Shown: positions 1 through 5,468 of the stretch, piece by piece
Layout of the letters: every line of letters begins with the position of its first letter
How positions within the stretch are numbered: position 1 is the first letter of the stretch
NCBI GenBank assembly: GCA_903842475.1
Contig: CAIMMA010000518.1
Span: 1-8,948, forward strand
Reading direction: 5' to 3'
DNA: 8,948 nucleotides
Source: an uncultured bacterium
GTDB taxonomy: Bacteria > Desulfobacterota > Desulfobulbia > Desulfobulbales > Desulfobulbaceae
Notes under the pieces: generated by a model
What the model saw: the letters and a program-made list of their open reading frames with translations, nothing else
What the model was told of the DNA's origin: nothing
The model's database searches: none
Translations under genes and position numbers: made by a program

Positions 1-17
1 AAGCATAAAAGGTGCCA
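1..17 (-). promoter_or_regulatory. Candidate sigma-54 (-24/-12) promoter reading out of the left edge
   Basis: Read on the minus strand, positions 17 to 1 give TGGCAC-CTTTT-ATGCTT. The sigma-54 consensus is TGGCAC-N5-TTGCW. The only core mismatch is A for T at the first base of the -12 element. The critical GG-N10-GC spacing is exact. The promoter points left, so its transcript and gene lie outside the window. The gene immediately upstream on this strand encodes a sigma-54 activator, which supports the call. The -24 hexamer is the second copy of a tandem GGTGCCA heptamer (plus strand 11-17 and 18-24). The first copy does not have a correctly spaced -12 element. Confidence 0.6.
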
Positions 18-90
18 GGTGCCAACCCATCGGGATTTTTCCTTGATAGACAAAATTTTCGGAAGGCGCGGAGGGCGTTCCAGACGAGGA

Positions 91-103
91 TTTTTTTTTA
101 AAA
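91..103. other. A/T tract between the palindromes and the sigma-54 promoter
   Basis: Nine T residues (91-99) followed by four A residues (100-103) stand out in this GC-rich DNA. The tract lies about midway between the tandem palindromes and the -24 element. Such tracts bend DNA, and sigma-54 promoters need looping between activator and promoter, often helped by IHF. About 45 bp closer to the promoter the minus strand reads TATCAAGGAAAAA (48-36), which matches only the first half of the IHF consensus. A bending role is therefore an inference. The rest of 18-192 shows no gene and no clear RNA element. Confidence 0.3.
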
Positions 104-192
104 TGGCGTGATTCTGGGGGAATGCGAAGTGTGCTGAAGGAGGACTCACTGCCGGGGATTCTGCCGGGAAGCCGGAATTGGTTCATCTCTAG

Positions 193-210
193 ATCGTTTT
201 GAAAAACGAT
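193..210. repeat. Short AT-rich perfect inverted repeat
   Basis: The arms atcgtttt (193-200) and aaaacgat (203-210) are exact reverse complements around a 2-nt centre. The repeat lies 65 nt past the stop of the sigma-54 activator. No T-run follows it on the minus strand, so it is not a convincing intrinsic terminator. It could be a protein-binding site upstream of the sigma-54 promoter or a weak 3'-end hairpin. Confidence 0.4.
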
Positions 211-223
211 GTTCAGCAACGTG

Positions 224-258
224 CGGGGCAATATGCCTCGACGGGGCAATATGCCCCG
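224..258. promoter_or_regulatory. Two tandem palindromes, candidate upstream activating sequence (UAS)
   Basis: Two 17-bp copies lie 1 bp apart. The first is cggggcaatatgcctcg (224-240) and the second is cggggcaatatgccccg (242-258). The second is a perfect 7-bp inverted repeat (cggggca / tgccccg) around a 3-bp centre. The first has one mismatch in one arm. Centre-to-centre spacing is 18 bp. The pair starts 18 bp past the stop codon of the sigma-54 activator and sits about 225 bp upstream of the -24 element at the left edge. That position and symmetry fit binding sites for dimers of an NtrC-family activator. No T-run follows on the minus strand, which argues against a terminator. Confidence 0.55.
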
Positions 259-275
259 CCCGGCACGGGCAGCGG

Positions 276-1685
276 CTAGGCACCGAAAGATCCGAGAAAC
301 GAGGTGGACAAGGGACTGGCCGGCTCCTCATTTTGCTGGTGCAGTCTGCGGTACAGGGTCTTGCGGTCCACCTGGAGGATCTGGGCGGCCAGGGTCCGGT
401 TGCCGCCAACCATGTTGAGCACGTGGTGCATGTAACGATGCATCATCTCCGCCATTGGAATCAGTTCTCCGGGGCCGGGTATGCCGCCGATCGCCAGGGT
501 GTGATCATAGCGGAAGTGGAGGATTTTTTCCGGAAGATCGTCGGGGATGATCTTTTTATGGTCGGTCAGGGTGACCGCATGCTCCATGGCGTTGCGCAGT
601 TCCCTGACATTGCCGGGCCAGCGGTAGGCCAGCAGCTTCTGGGCCGTGCCGTTGGTCATCCCGTCGATTTGTTTGTTCTGGCGGGAGGCGTACAGCTCGA
701 TATACTTTTCCGCCAGCAGGAGGATGTCCGTGCCCCGGGTGCGTAGCGGCGGCACCGGCACGGTGATCACATTGAGCCGATAGAGCAGATCCTCCCGAAA
801 GGCGCCTTCCCTGACCGCTGTCTCCAGGTCCCGATTGGAGATGGCGATCACCCGGACATTAAACGGCTTTTCGACGCTGCTCCCCACCGGCCTGACGCAG
901 TGATCTTCCAGCACCCGGAGCAGTTTGGGCTGCAGAGCCAGCGGCAATTCGCCGATTTCATCGAGCAGCAGCGTTCCCCCCTCGGCCGCCAGGAAGAGGC
1001 CCTGGTAATCGGAGTGGGCATTGGTAAAGGCGCCCTTGACATGGCCGAACAGTTCGCTTTCCAACAGGGGCTCGGGCATGGCCGAGCAATTGATCGCCAC
1101 CACCGGCTGCCTGCTCCGCCGGCTGAATTTGTGGATGGCGCGTGCCGCCAGCTCCTTGCCGGAACCGGACTCGCCGGTCAGCAGAACGCTGGCCTCGGAA
1201 TCGGCGATGCGCATCAGTTTGGAAAACATCGCCTGCATCACCTGGCTTTCGCCGATGAGTTCGTCGAAGGATCGGGTCTGTTCCAGGGCCTGGCTCAACC
1301 GTTTGACCGTTTTCTGGAGATGCCGGTGATTGATCGCACGGCTCAGTACCAACTGGAGGATGCTGAAATCAAAGGGTTTGGGAATGAAATCATAGGCTCC
1401 GGCCCGGATCGCGGCTATGGCCGCTTCCATGCTGCCAAAGGCGGTCATGATCACCACCGGGATCTCCGGCCATTTGGTCGAGATTTCCCGGCAAAGCTCG
1501 ATCCCGTTCGTATCCGGCAGATTGAGCGCGGTCAGGATGACGTCAACGGTGTCGCTGGACACGGTTGCCAGGCCATCCCGGCCGTAATGGCAGACCGCGA
1601 TGCTGAACCCGTGTCGGGAAAGCCGGCTCTCCAGCATCTGCGATAATTCGCGGTCATCGTCAATGATAACAATTCTTCCGTCCAT
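276..1685 (-). CDS. NtrC-family sigma-54-dependent transcriptional activator with non-canonical receiver
   Basis: This 469-aa protein has the full NtrC layout and should remodel sigma-54 RNA polymerase by ATP hydrolysis. The receiver domain is about residues 1-120. It keeps acidic-pocket Asp9/Asp10, Thr81 and Lys103, but the phosphoacceptor position reads ILTALNLP, with Ala53 (codon GCG) where Asp is expected. The AAA+ domain is about 141-390: Walker A GESGSGKE 171-178, sigma-54 contact loop GAFTNA 218-223 (usually GAFTGA), Walker B LLLDEIGE 239-246, arginine-finger region FREDLLYRLN 296-305, and WPGNVREL 356-363. A Fis-type helix-turn-helix lies at about 430-449. The ATG start has GGAG 10 nt upstream. 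No histidine kinase gene is visible beside it. It follows deaD on the same strand but is separated from it by a terminator, so it probably has its own promoter; I could not identify that promoter. The family call is certain. The specific regulon is unknown. Confidence 0.95.
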   Translation of the reverse strand: MDGRIVIIDDDRELSQMLESRLSRHGFSIAVCHYGRDGLATVSSDTVDVILTALNLPDTNGIELCREISTKWPEIPVVIMTAFGSMEAAIAAIRAGAYDFIPKPFDFSILQLVLSRAINHRHLQKTVKRLSQALEQTRSFDELIGESQVMQAMFSKLMRIADSEASVLLTGESGSGKELAARAIHKFSRRSRQPVVAINCSAMPEPLLESELFGHVKGAFTNAHSDYQGLFLAAEGGTLLLDEIGELPLALQPKLLRVLEDHCVRPVGSSVEKPFNVRVIAISNRDLETAVREGAFREDLLYRLNVITVPVPPLRTRGTDILLLAEKYIELYASRQNKQIDGMTNGTAQKLLAYRWPGNVRELRNAMEHAVTLTDHKKIIPDDLPEKILHFRYDHTLAIGGIPGPGELIPMAEMMHRYMHHVLNMVGGNRTLAAQILQVDRKTLYRRLHQQNEEPASPLSTSFLGSFGA

Positions 1686-1835
1686 GCAAGGCGTACTCCG
1701 GGAGAAGGAAAGAGGAAAGATACTCGTTGTTCTGGGTTGTGCATCCAGGGGGTGCGGGCTGCGGTGCGGTCACGGATGCGGGCAAGCGCTGGCTGCCCGT
1801 CCGGCGAGTCGAGTTGTCGGTTCCGGGGCAACCAC

Positions 1836-1848
1836 CCGCTGGGAGCGG
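1836..1848. other. Intergenic stretch between deaD and the activator: minor hairpin and half-site only
   Basis: The 305-bp gap 1686-1990 holds the deaD terminator (1867-1906, listed separately) and presumably the activator promoter. A CCGCT-ggg-AGCGG hairpin lies at 1836-1848. The sequence cggggcaa at 1824-1831 equals the left half of the 224-258 palindromes, but its right half is missing. No convincing -35/-10 pair or sigma-54 promoter was found. On the minus strand a TATCTT hexamer lies upstream of the Shine-Dalgarno sequence, but it has no good -35 partner. Confidence 0.25.
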
Positions 1849-1866
1849 GGCGGCAACCCGCGGCAA

Positions 1867-1906
1867 AGAAAAACCCTGCTGAAGAGCTTGGTCTCTCCGG
1901 CAGGGT
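1867..1906 (-). terminator. Intrinsic terminator of deaD
   Basis: On the minus strand ACCCTGC (1906-1900) pairs with GCAGGGT (1879-1873). An inner AGAG/CTCT pairing extends the stem, and a T-rich run (TTTTTCTT) follows directly. It begins about 85 nt past the deaD stop codon and should separate deaD from the sigma-54 activator. Confidence 0.8.
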
Positions 1907-1990
1907 CGGTTGCGGTCATTGGTGGCAGCCGCCATCAGGGGCTTGTTGTCGGCCTCGCAGCGGGTGTTGGGCGGCTGCCGCAGGTTCGGC

Positions 1991-3643
1991 TCAAGCGCGT
2001 TCGAGATTGATGGTGCGCCGTCCGATCCGGTAGGCCCCGTTTTTCGAGAGCAGCTTGCCGACCATCTGTTCCGGCACATCGACCAGGGTGGTTTTCGATT
2101 CCAGCCGGATCTTGCCCATCTGCGCGCTGGTGATGCCGGAAAAATGGGCCAGGGCCGCTACCACATGGTTGACCCCGATACCGTCATCCCTGCCGATGTC
2201 GAGCTTTAAGGGCACCATGCCCTTGTCCCGGTCCGGACGGCGACTGCCGCCGGCGGAGCTTCCCGGGCCGGTCCTTTTGGGAAAACGGTCGTTGCGCTGA
2301 TTCTGGGTGAATTGTTCTTCCTTAAGCGGGGTGATGGTGTCGATGGGCCGTTTTTTCTCGTCGCCCCGCGCCAGCTTGAGGGCAGCGGCAGCGACATCCT
2401 CGGGTGCATGGCCGGTCAGCACCAGCATGTCGACCACCTCCCGTTCCCGGCGGCAGCGGCCTCGCTTGATCCAGACCTCGAGTTGCTCCATCAGCAACGC
2501 CTGGCGGTGATTCTCGATCTGCTGGATGGTGGGGAGCTCGGCCTTGTTGAGCTTGAACCGGGTGTACTCCTCGACCCGGCGCAGCTGCCAGCGGTCCTTG
2601 GGGGTGAGCAGGGAGATGGCGATGCCCTCCCTTCCCGCCCGGCCGGTGCGTCCGACCCGGTGGACATAGACCTCGGGGTCGTCGGGCAGGTCGAAATTGA
2701 ACACATGGGAGATATCATCGATGTCCAGGCCGCGGGCGGCGACATCGGTGGCCACCAGGACCTTGACCTGGCCGTTGCGGAACCGGTTGAGCACCTGGAT
2801 CCGGGCATCCTGGCTGAGGTCGCCGTTGAGGGGTTCGGCGGCAAAGCCCCGGGAGGTCAGCTGGTTGGCCAGTTCGCCGGTGCCCAGGCGGGTGCGGACA
2901 AAGATCAGGGCGCTGTCGATGGTTTCCATCTCGAACAGCCGGGTCAGGGCGGCGATCTTGTCCTGGGAATTTACCAGGTAGTAGCGCTGTTCGATGGTGG
3001 CGCCGGTGAGCTGTTTCGGGGTGATGGAGACGGTCTGCGGGTCCCGCAGATACCGGGCCGACAGCCCCATGACCCGTTTGGAGATGGTGGCGGAAAAGAG
3101 CATGGTCTGGCGTTCGCTGGGGATGCCTTCGAGGATCGATTCGATATCCTCGACAAATCCCATGCTGAGCATCTCGTCGGCCTCGTCCAGCACCACGGTC
3201 CGGACCTCGCTCAAGACAAGGCTGCCCTGTTTCATCAGGTCAAGCAGGCGGCCGGGGGTACCGACGATCACCGAAACCCCCTGACGCAGGGCGCGGAGCT
3301 GGGTCTGGTAGGATTGGCCGCCGTAGAGAGCAAGCACGTTGATGCCTAATTGCTCGCCATAGCGCCCGATGGCGGCGGCCACCTGGATGGCCAGTTCGCG
3401 GGTGGGGGCCAGAACCAGGGCCTGGACGCCTTTTTGGCGGGGATTGATCCCTTGGAGCAGGGGCAGGCCATAGGCAGCGGTCTTGCCCGTGCCGGTCTGC
3501 GCCTGGCCGATCACATCCCGGCCGGCGAGCAGCAGGGGGATGGTGGCCATTTGGATGGGGGTGGGGGTGGTGAATCCGAGATCGGTAACGGTCTGCAGCA
3601 GTTCGGCATGCAGGCCGAATTGGGCAAAGGTCTCTGTGGTCAT
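1991..3643 (-). CDS. deaD: DEAD-box ATP-dependent RNA helicase, DeaD/CsdA type
   Basis: This 550-aa cytoplasmic RNA helicase unwinds RNA duplexes with ATP. Members of the family act in ribosome assembly and mRNA decay, especially in the cold. All signature motifs are present: Q motif (FAQFGL 6-11, PTPIQ 27-31), motif I AQTGTGKT 48-55, Ia PTRELA 80-85, Ib TPGR 129-132, II DEAD 153-156, III SAT 184-186, V ATDVAARGLDI 298-308 and VI HRVGRTGR 328-335. A CsdA-like helical region (about 360-430) and a short basic linker follow. Residues about 475-550 are a DbpA-type RNA-binding domain (GMVPLKLDIGR, then GKIRLESKTTLVDVP). E. coli CsdA is somewhat longer, and the shortfall here is in the linker and tail. 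I chose the ATG at 3643 because AGGAG lies 7 nt upstream. Extending to TTG 3667 or ATG 3658 would place that ribosome-binding site inside the gene. It has its own terminator and probably its own promoter. Confidence 0.95.
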   Translation of the reverse strand: MTTETFAQFGLHAELLQTVTDLGFTTPTPIQMATIPLLLAGRDVIGQAQTGTGKTAAYGLPLLQGINPRQKGVQALVLAPTRELAIQVAAAIGRYGEQLGINVLALYGGQSYQTQLRALRQGVSVIVGTPGRLLDLMKQGSLVLSEVRTVVLDEADEMLSMGFVEDIESILEGIPSERQTMLFSATISKRVMGLSARYLRDPQTVSITPKQLTGATIEQRYYLVNSQDKIAALTRLFEMETIDSALIFVRTRLGTGELANQLTSRGFAAEPLNGDLSQDARIQVLNRFRNGQVKVLVATDVAARGLDIDDISHVFNFDLPDDPEVYVHRVGRTGRAGREGIAISLLTPKDRWQLRRVEEYTRFKLNKAELPTIQQIENHRQALLMEQLEVWIKRGRCRREREVVDMLVLTGHAPEDVAAAALKLARGDEKKRPIDTITPLKEEQFTQNQRNDRFPKRTGPGSSAGGSRRPDRDKGMVPLKLDIGRDDGIGVNHVVAALAHFSGITSAQMGKIRLESKTTLVDVPEQMVGKLLSKNGAYRIGRRTINLERA

Positions 3644-3650
3644 CAGGCTA

Positions 3651-3655
3651 CTCCT
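3651..3655 (-). promoter_or_regulatory. Shine-Dalgarno sequence that fixes the deaD start
   Basis: AGGAG on the minus strand lies 7 nt before the ATG at 3643. Two upstream in-frame candidates (ATG 3658, TTG 3667) have no such site and would add the residues MPLMRSSL. Those residues have no counterpart in the usual DEAD-box N-terminus. Confidence 0.75.
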
Positions 3656-3755
3656 CATGAGCGGCAATGTCTTGATATATCCTGGGGTGGGTCTTTGCCT
3701 TGCGGCGTATGTCCCTGTTGTCCTTTAACAGACGACCCCATCCGGAATGTAAGAG

Positions 3756-3797
3756 CCTGACTGTCAATCCCGACGATTTCCTGCTGCCTCAGTCAGG
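3756..3797. repeat. Inverted repeat in the deaD leader region
   Basis: CCTGACTG (3756-3763) and CAGTCAGG (3790-3797) are perfect 8-bp inverted arms 26 nt apart. The left arm overlaps a minus-strand TTGACA hexamer (3767-3762), which has no good -10 partner at 16-18 nt. A second possible -10 (TATATC, minus 3679-3674) lies nearer deaD but lacks a -35. The deaD promoter therefore remains unassigned. The element could be a leader hairpin or an operator. The remainder of 3644-3972 contains the sirtuin terminator and the longer inverted repeat listed separately. Confidence 0.35.
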
Positions 3798-3961
3798 GGC
3801 AATAAGGATATCGGTCGGGTATACTACAACAAAAAACGCCTGACCGGAATTGGTCAGGCAACCGTCTTGGAATGTTCAAAACTTGAGTGGAAAGGAAAAC
3901 GCAACGGGCGTTTGCACCACTTATACCGCATATCCGGGCATAAGGCAAGAAATCGTCGGGA
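3768..3961. repeat. Two-block imperfect inverted repeat spanning the deaD/sirtuin gap
   Basis: The 17-nt block at 3768-3784 (tcccgacgatttcctgc) recurs inverted at 3945-3961 with one mismatch. Further inward, a ggatat/cggt/tata-like block at about 3806-3822 is loosely mirrored at about 3920-3937. The sirtuin terminator sits between the arms. No target-site duplication is seen at the outer ends and no transposase is nearby. The repeat could be a MITE-like remnant, a duplicated binding site or a long RNA fold. Confidence 0.4.
3829..3859 (-). terminator. Strong intrinsic terminator of the pilZ-sirtuin unit
   Basis: On the minus strand GCCTGACC (3859-3852), a 6-nt loop and GGTCAGGC (3845-3838) form a perfect 8-bp stem followed by GTTTTTTG. 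It lies about 113 nt past the sirtuin stop codon and upstream of deaD, so deaD should be transcribed from its own promoter. Confidence 0.88.
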
Positions 3962-3972
3962 AGAACGTTTTT

Positions 3973-4767
3973 TTACCGGGATTGGGACCCCGCCCGGCAG
4001 GCCTCGACCAGGCTTGGCAGGGTCAGGCCGGCATCGCCCGGGAAAAAGAAATGGTCCGCCTGTCGGGTTTTGCCGTAATCCGCAAGGGGGAGTGTCTGTT
4101 CCCGGTTGCATTCAAAAATGCGGCCGCCATGGCCCAGGACCATCGCCGGCAGGGCGGCGGCCGGATACACCTGGGCGGAGGTGCCGATCACCAGCAGCAG
4201 GTCGCAGTCTTGGATAAATTCGTGGATTGCCTCGAGGTCGCGGACCGCCTCGCCGAACAGCACCACATTGGGTTTGAGGGGAAATCCGCAGTCCGGGCAG
4301 TGCGGCACCTCGGTCGTCCGATACAGGGCCGGATCGATTGGTTGGCGATGCTCGCACCGCAGGCATTGGAGGTGCTGGTGGTCGCCATGGATTTCGAACA
4401 CCCGGCAGCTGCCGGCCAACTGGTGGAGGTTGTCGATATTCTGGGTGACGATGCCGCTGAGCCATCCGTGCTGTTCGAGTTCCGCCAGGGCCCGATGGGC
4501 GGGGTTGGGTTTTTTATTGAGCAGCACCTTGCCCAGTGCCCGGTAGAGTTCCCAGGCCTTGGCCGGATGGCGGTGGAAGACCTCAAGGGTGGCGTATTCC
4601 TCCGGCGAAAAAATCGACCAGAGACCACCCGGACTGCGGAAATCGGGGATGCCGCTGCCCACAGAAATTCCGGCCCCGGTCAGTGCCACCGGTTTGGCCG
4701 CGGTCTTGAGGAAGGCGACAGCCTCGGCAAGACGGCTCTTGTCCCCCTTAAGGGAAATGATTTTCAT
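3973..4767 (-). CDS. cobB: Sirtuin, NAD-dependent protein deacylase (Sir2/CobB family)
   Basis: This 264-aa protein should remove acyl groups from lysines using NAD, giving nicotinamide and O-acyl-ADP-ribose. The visible Sir2 motifs are GAGIS 31-35, GIPDFRS 39-45, TQNIDNLH 108-115, catalytic His127 in HGD, zinc ligands Cys135, Cys138, Cys157 and Cys160, FGEAV 171-175, and GTSAQVYPAA 195-204. Length is normal for a bacterial sirtuin. In the region where E. coli CobB carries the YxxR acyl pocket associated with desuccinylation, this protein reads YRAL (75-78), so the Arg is missing. That suggests ordinary deacetylation, as an inference. The start is the first in-frame ATG. Its Shine-Dalgarno sequence is weak, as for a gene translated after a close upstream partner. 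The pilZ stop codon is 31 nt upstream, so the two are probably co-transcribed. The family is certain; the cobB name is by family and not by proven orthology. Confidence 0.93.
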   Translation of the reverse strand: MKIISLKGDKSRLAEAVAFLKTAAKPVALTGAGISVGSGIPDFRSPGGLWSIFSPEEYATLEVFHRHPAKAWELYRALGKVLLNKKPNPAHRALAELEQHGWLSGIVTQNIDNLHQLAGSCRVFEIHGDHQHLQCLRCEHRQPIDPALYRTTEVPHCPDCGFPLKPNVVLFGEAVRDLEAIHEFIQDCDLLLVIGTSAQVYPAAALPAMVLGHGGRIFECNREQTLPLADYGKTRQADHFFFPGDAGLTLPSLVEACRAGSQSR

Positions 4768-4798
4768 GGCAGGGGGATCCGGGCGAGTGCGTTCAATG

Positions 4799-5284
4799 TT
4801 ATGCGGTCGCCGTCAGCGTGTCCTGGCTCCGAAACTGGTCCTTGGCGTCGACAAAGGCCCCGCCGATACGAGATCCCGGTGTGTAATGGCGAACACTGAT
4901 AACCCTTTCGATTTCCCGGAGAGAACCGCTGTCCGACGGATAGCTGACGATCAAGCGGTCGTCGTGCTTGATCGGCAGGTCGTCCTGGACATGAAGCAGC
5001 AGGCCGCCCAGGGATTGATCGGCGATAACGCAGCGTCGAGAGCGTTCCTTTGGGGACGAGTAGGCGCGAAACGAACCGACGATGTGTGATTTTTGCCGGT
5101 AATCGTGTCGGAATTCCAGGTCCACTTCAAAGGTTTTCGTGCAGGGGCAGTTGATCGTCAGGGAGTGGCTTTTTTTATTGAGGTTTTCGACGGGCACCGT
5201 CCTGACCTTGCCGCACGCCAAGCACTTGATAGTGACGGTTTTTTTTCGGCTGACGAAATATTTTTGTTTTTTTTCGGTATCCAT
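4799..5284 (-). CDS. PilZ-domain protein with N-terminal Cys-rich (zinc-ribbon-like) segment
   Basis: This 161-aa soluble protein is a likely cyclic-di-GMP receptor. Residues about 15-55 form a small beta-rich segment with Cys21-x2-Cys24 (CLACGK) and Cys46-x-Cys48 (CPC), a spacing compatible with one metal site. The PilZ domain follows. It has RHDYR (59-63), matching RxxxR, and DQSLGG (89-94), matching D/NxSxxG; together these are the c-di-GMP-binding signature. The last 20 residues are polar. No signal peptide or membrane segment is seen. The ATG start has only a weak ribosome-binding site. The sirtuin gene starts 31 nt downstream, suggesting an operon. The domain call is strong. The downstream target (motility, exopolysaccharide or other) cannot be told from the sequence. 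Confidence 0.85.
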   Translation of the reverse strand: MDTEKKQKYFVSRKKTVTIKCLACGKVRTVPVENLNKKSHSLTINCPCTKTFEVDLEFRHDYRQKSHIVGSFRAYSSPKERSRRCVIADQSLGGLLLHVQDDLPIKHDDRLIVSYPSDSGSLREIERVISVRHYTPGSRIGGAFVDAKDQFRSQDTLTATA

Positions 5285-5351
5285 AATCGGTCGCCTGATC
5301 TCCGTGGCAATGGGAAGGTGGTGCTTTCGTTAGGCATGGATCTAGGATCAG

Positions 5352-5366
5352 GCTTAAAAAATAAGC
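5352..5366. repeat. AT-rich palindrome overlapping the pilZ -10 region
   Basis: The arms gctta (5352-5356) and taagc (5362-5366) surround five A residues. The palindrome overlaps the predicted -10 hexamer of the pilZ promoter. No T-run follows on the minus strand beyond the loop, so an operator is at least as likely as a terminator for the upstream gene. Confidence 0.3.
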
Positions 5367-5386
5367 TGTCCTGCTTACTTTGTCGA
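5358..5386 (-). promoter_or_regulatory. Candidate sigma-70-type promoter of pilZ-sirtuin
   Basis: On the minus strand TCGACA (5386-5381, 5 of 6 to the -35 consensus), an exact 17-nt spacer and TATTTT (5363-5358, 4 of 6 to the -10 consensus) lie in the 184-bp gap upstream of pilZ. The start site would be near 5351, giving a leader of about 65 nt. Confidence 0.35.
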
Positions 5387-5468
5387 GGATTTTACGGCAG
5401 AAATATACAGAGATCAGCGGCGTCATCCAGCCCTCAAGCCAGCTCGGCGGTGCCGCGGGGCTCTTCGG

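Noticed and set aside
11..24. GGTGCCA tandem heptamer as the end of an IS200/IS605 or REP-type element
   Set aside because: Only two heptamers are visible, there is no transposase or hairpin, and one copy is explained by the sigma-54 -24 element.
61..99. Bulged GC-rich hairpin (61-81) followed by a nine-T run on the plus strand, terminator-like
   Set aside because: The stem has a 2-nt bulge and is separated from the T-run by about 9 nt. No plus-strand gene is seen, and the sigma-54 promoter here points the opposite way.
224..258. Tandem palindromes read as a rho-independent terminator for the activator gene
   Set aside because: No T-run follows on the minus strand. Two near-identical symmetric copies at fixed spacing fit binding sites better.
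900..1646. 248-codon plus-strand open frame inside the activator gene
   Set aside because: It is antisense to a gene with full NtrC-family motifs. Its translation shows no domain, and it is a shadow of high-GC coding sequence.
2312..3349. 345-codon plus-strand open frame inside deaD
   Set aside because: It is a GC-driven shadow of the helicase gene, with low-complexity Gly/Asp/Gln-rich translation and no plausible start signal.
3850..4899. 349-codon plus-strand open frame over the sirtuin
   Set aside because: It is antisense to the complete Sir2 motif set and begins inside the terminator hairpin region. No family is recognisable.
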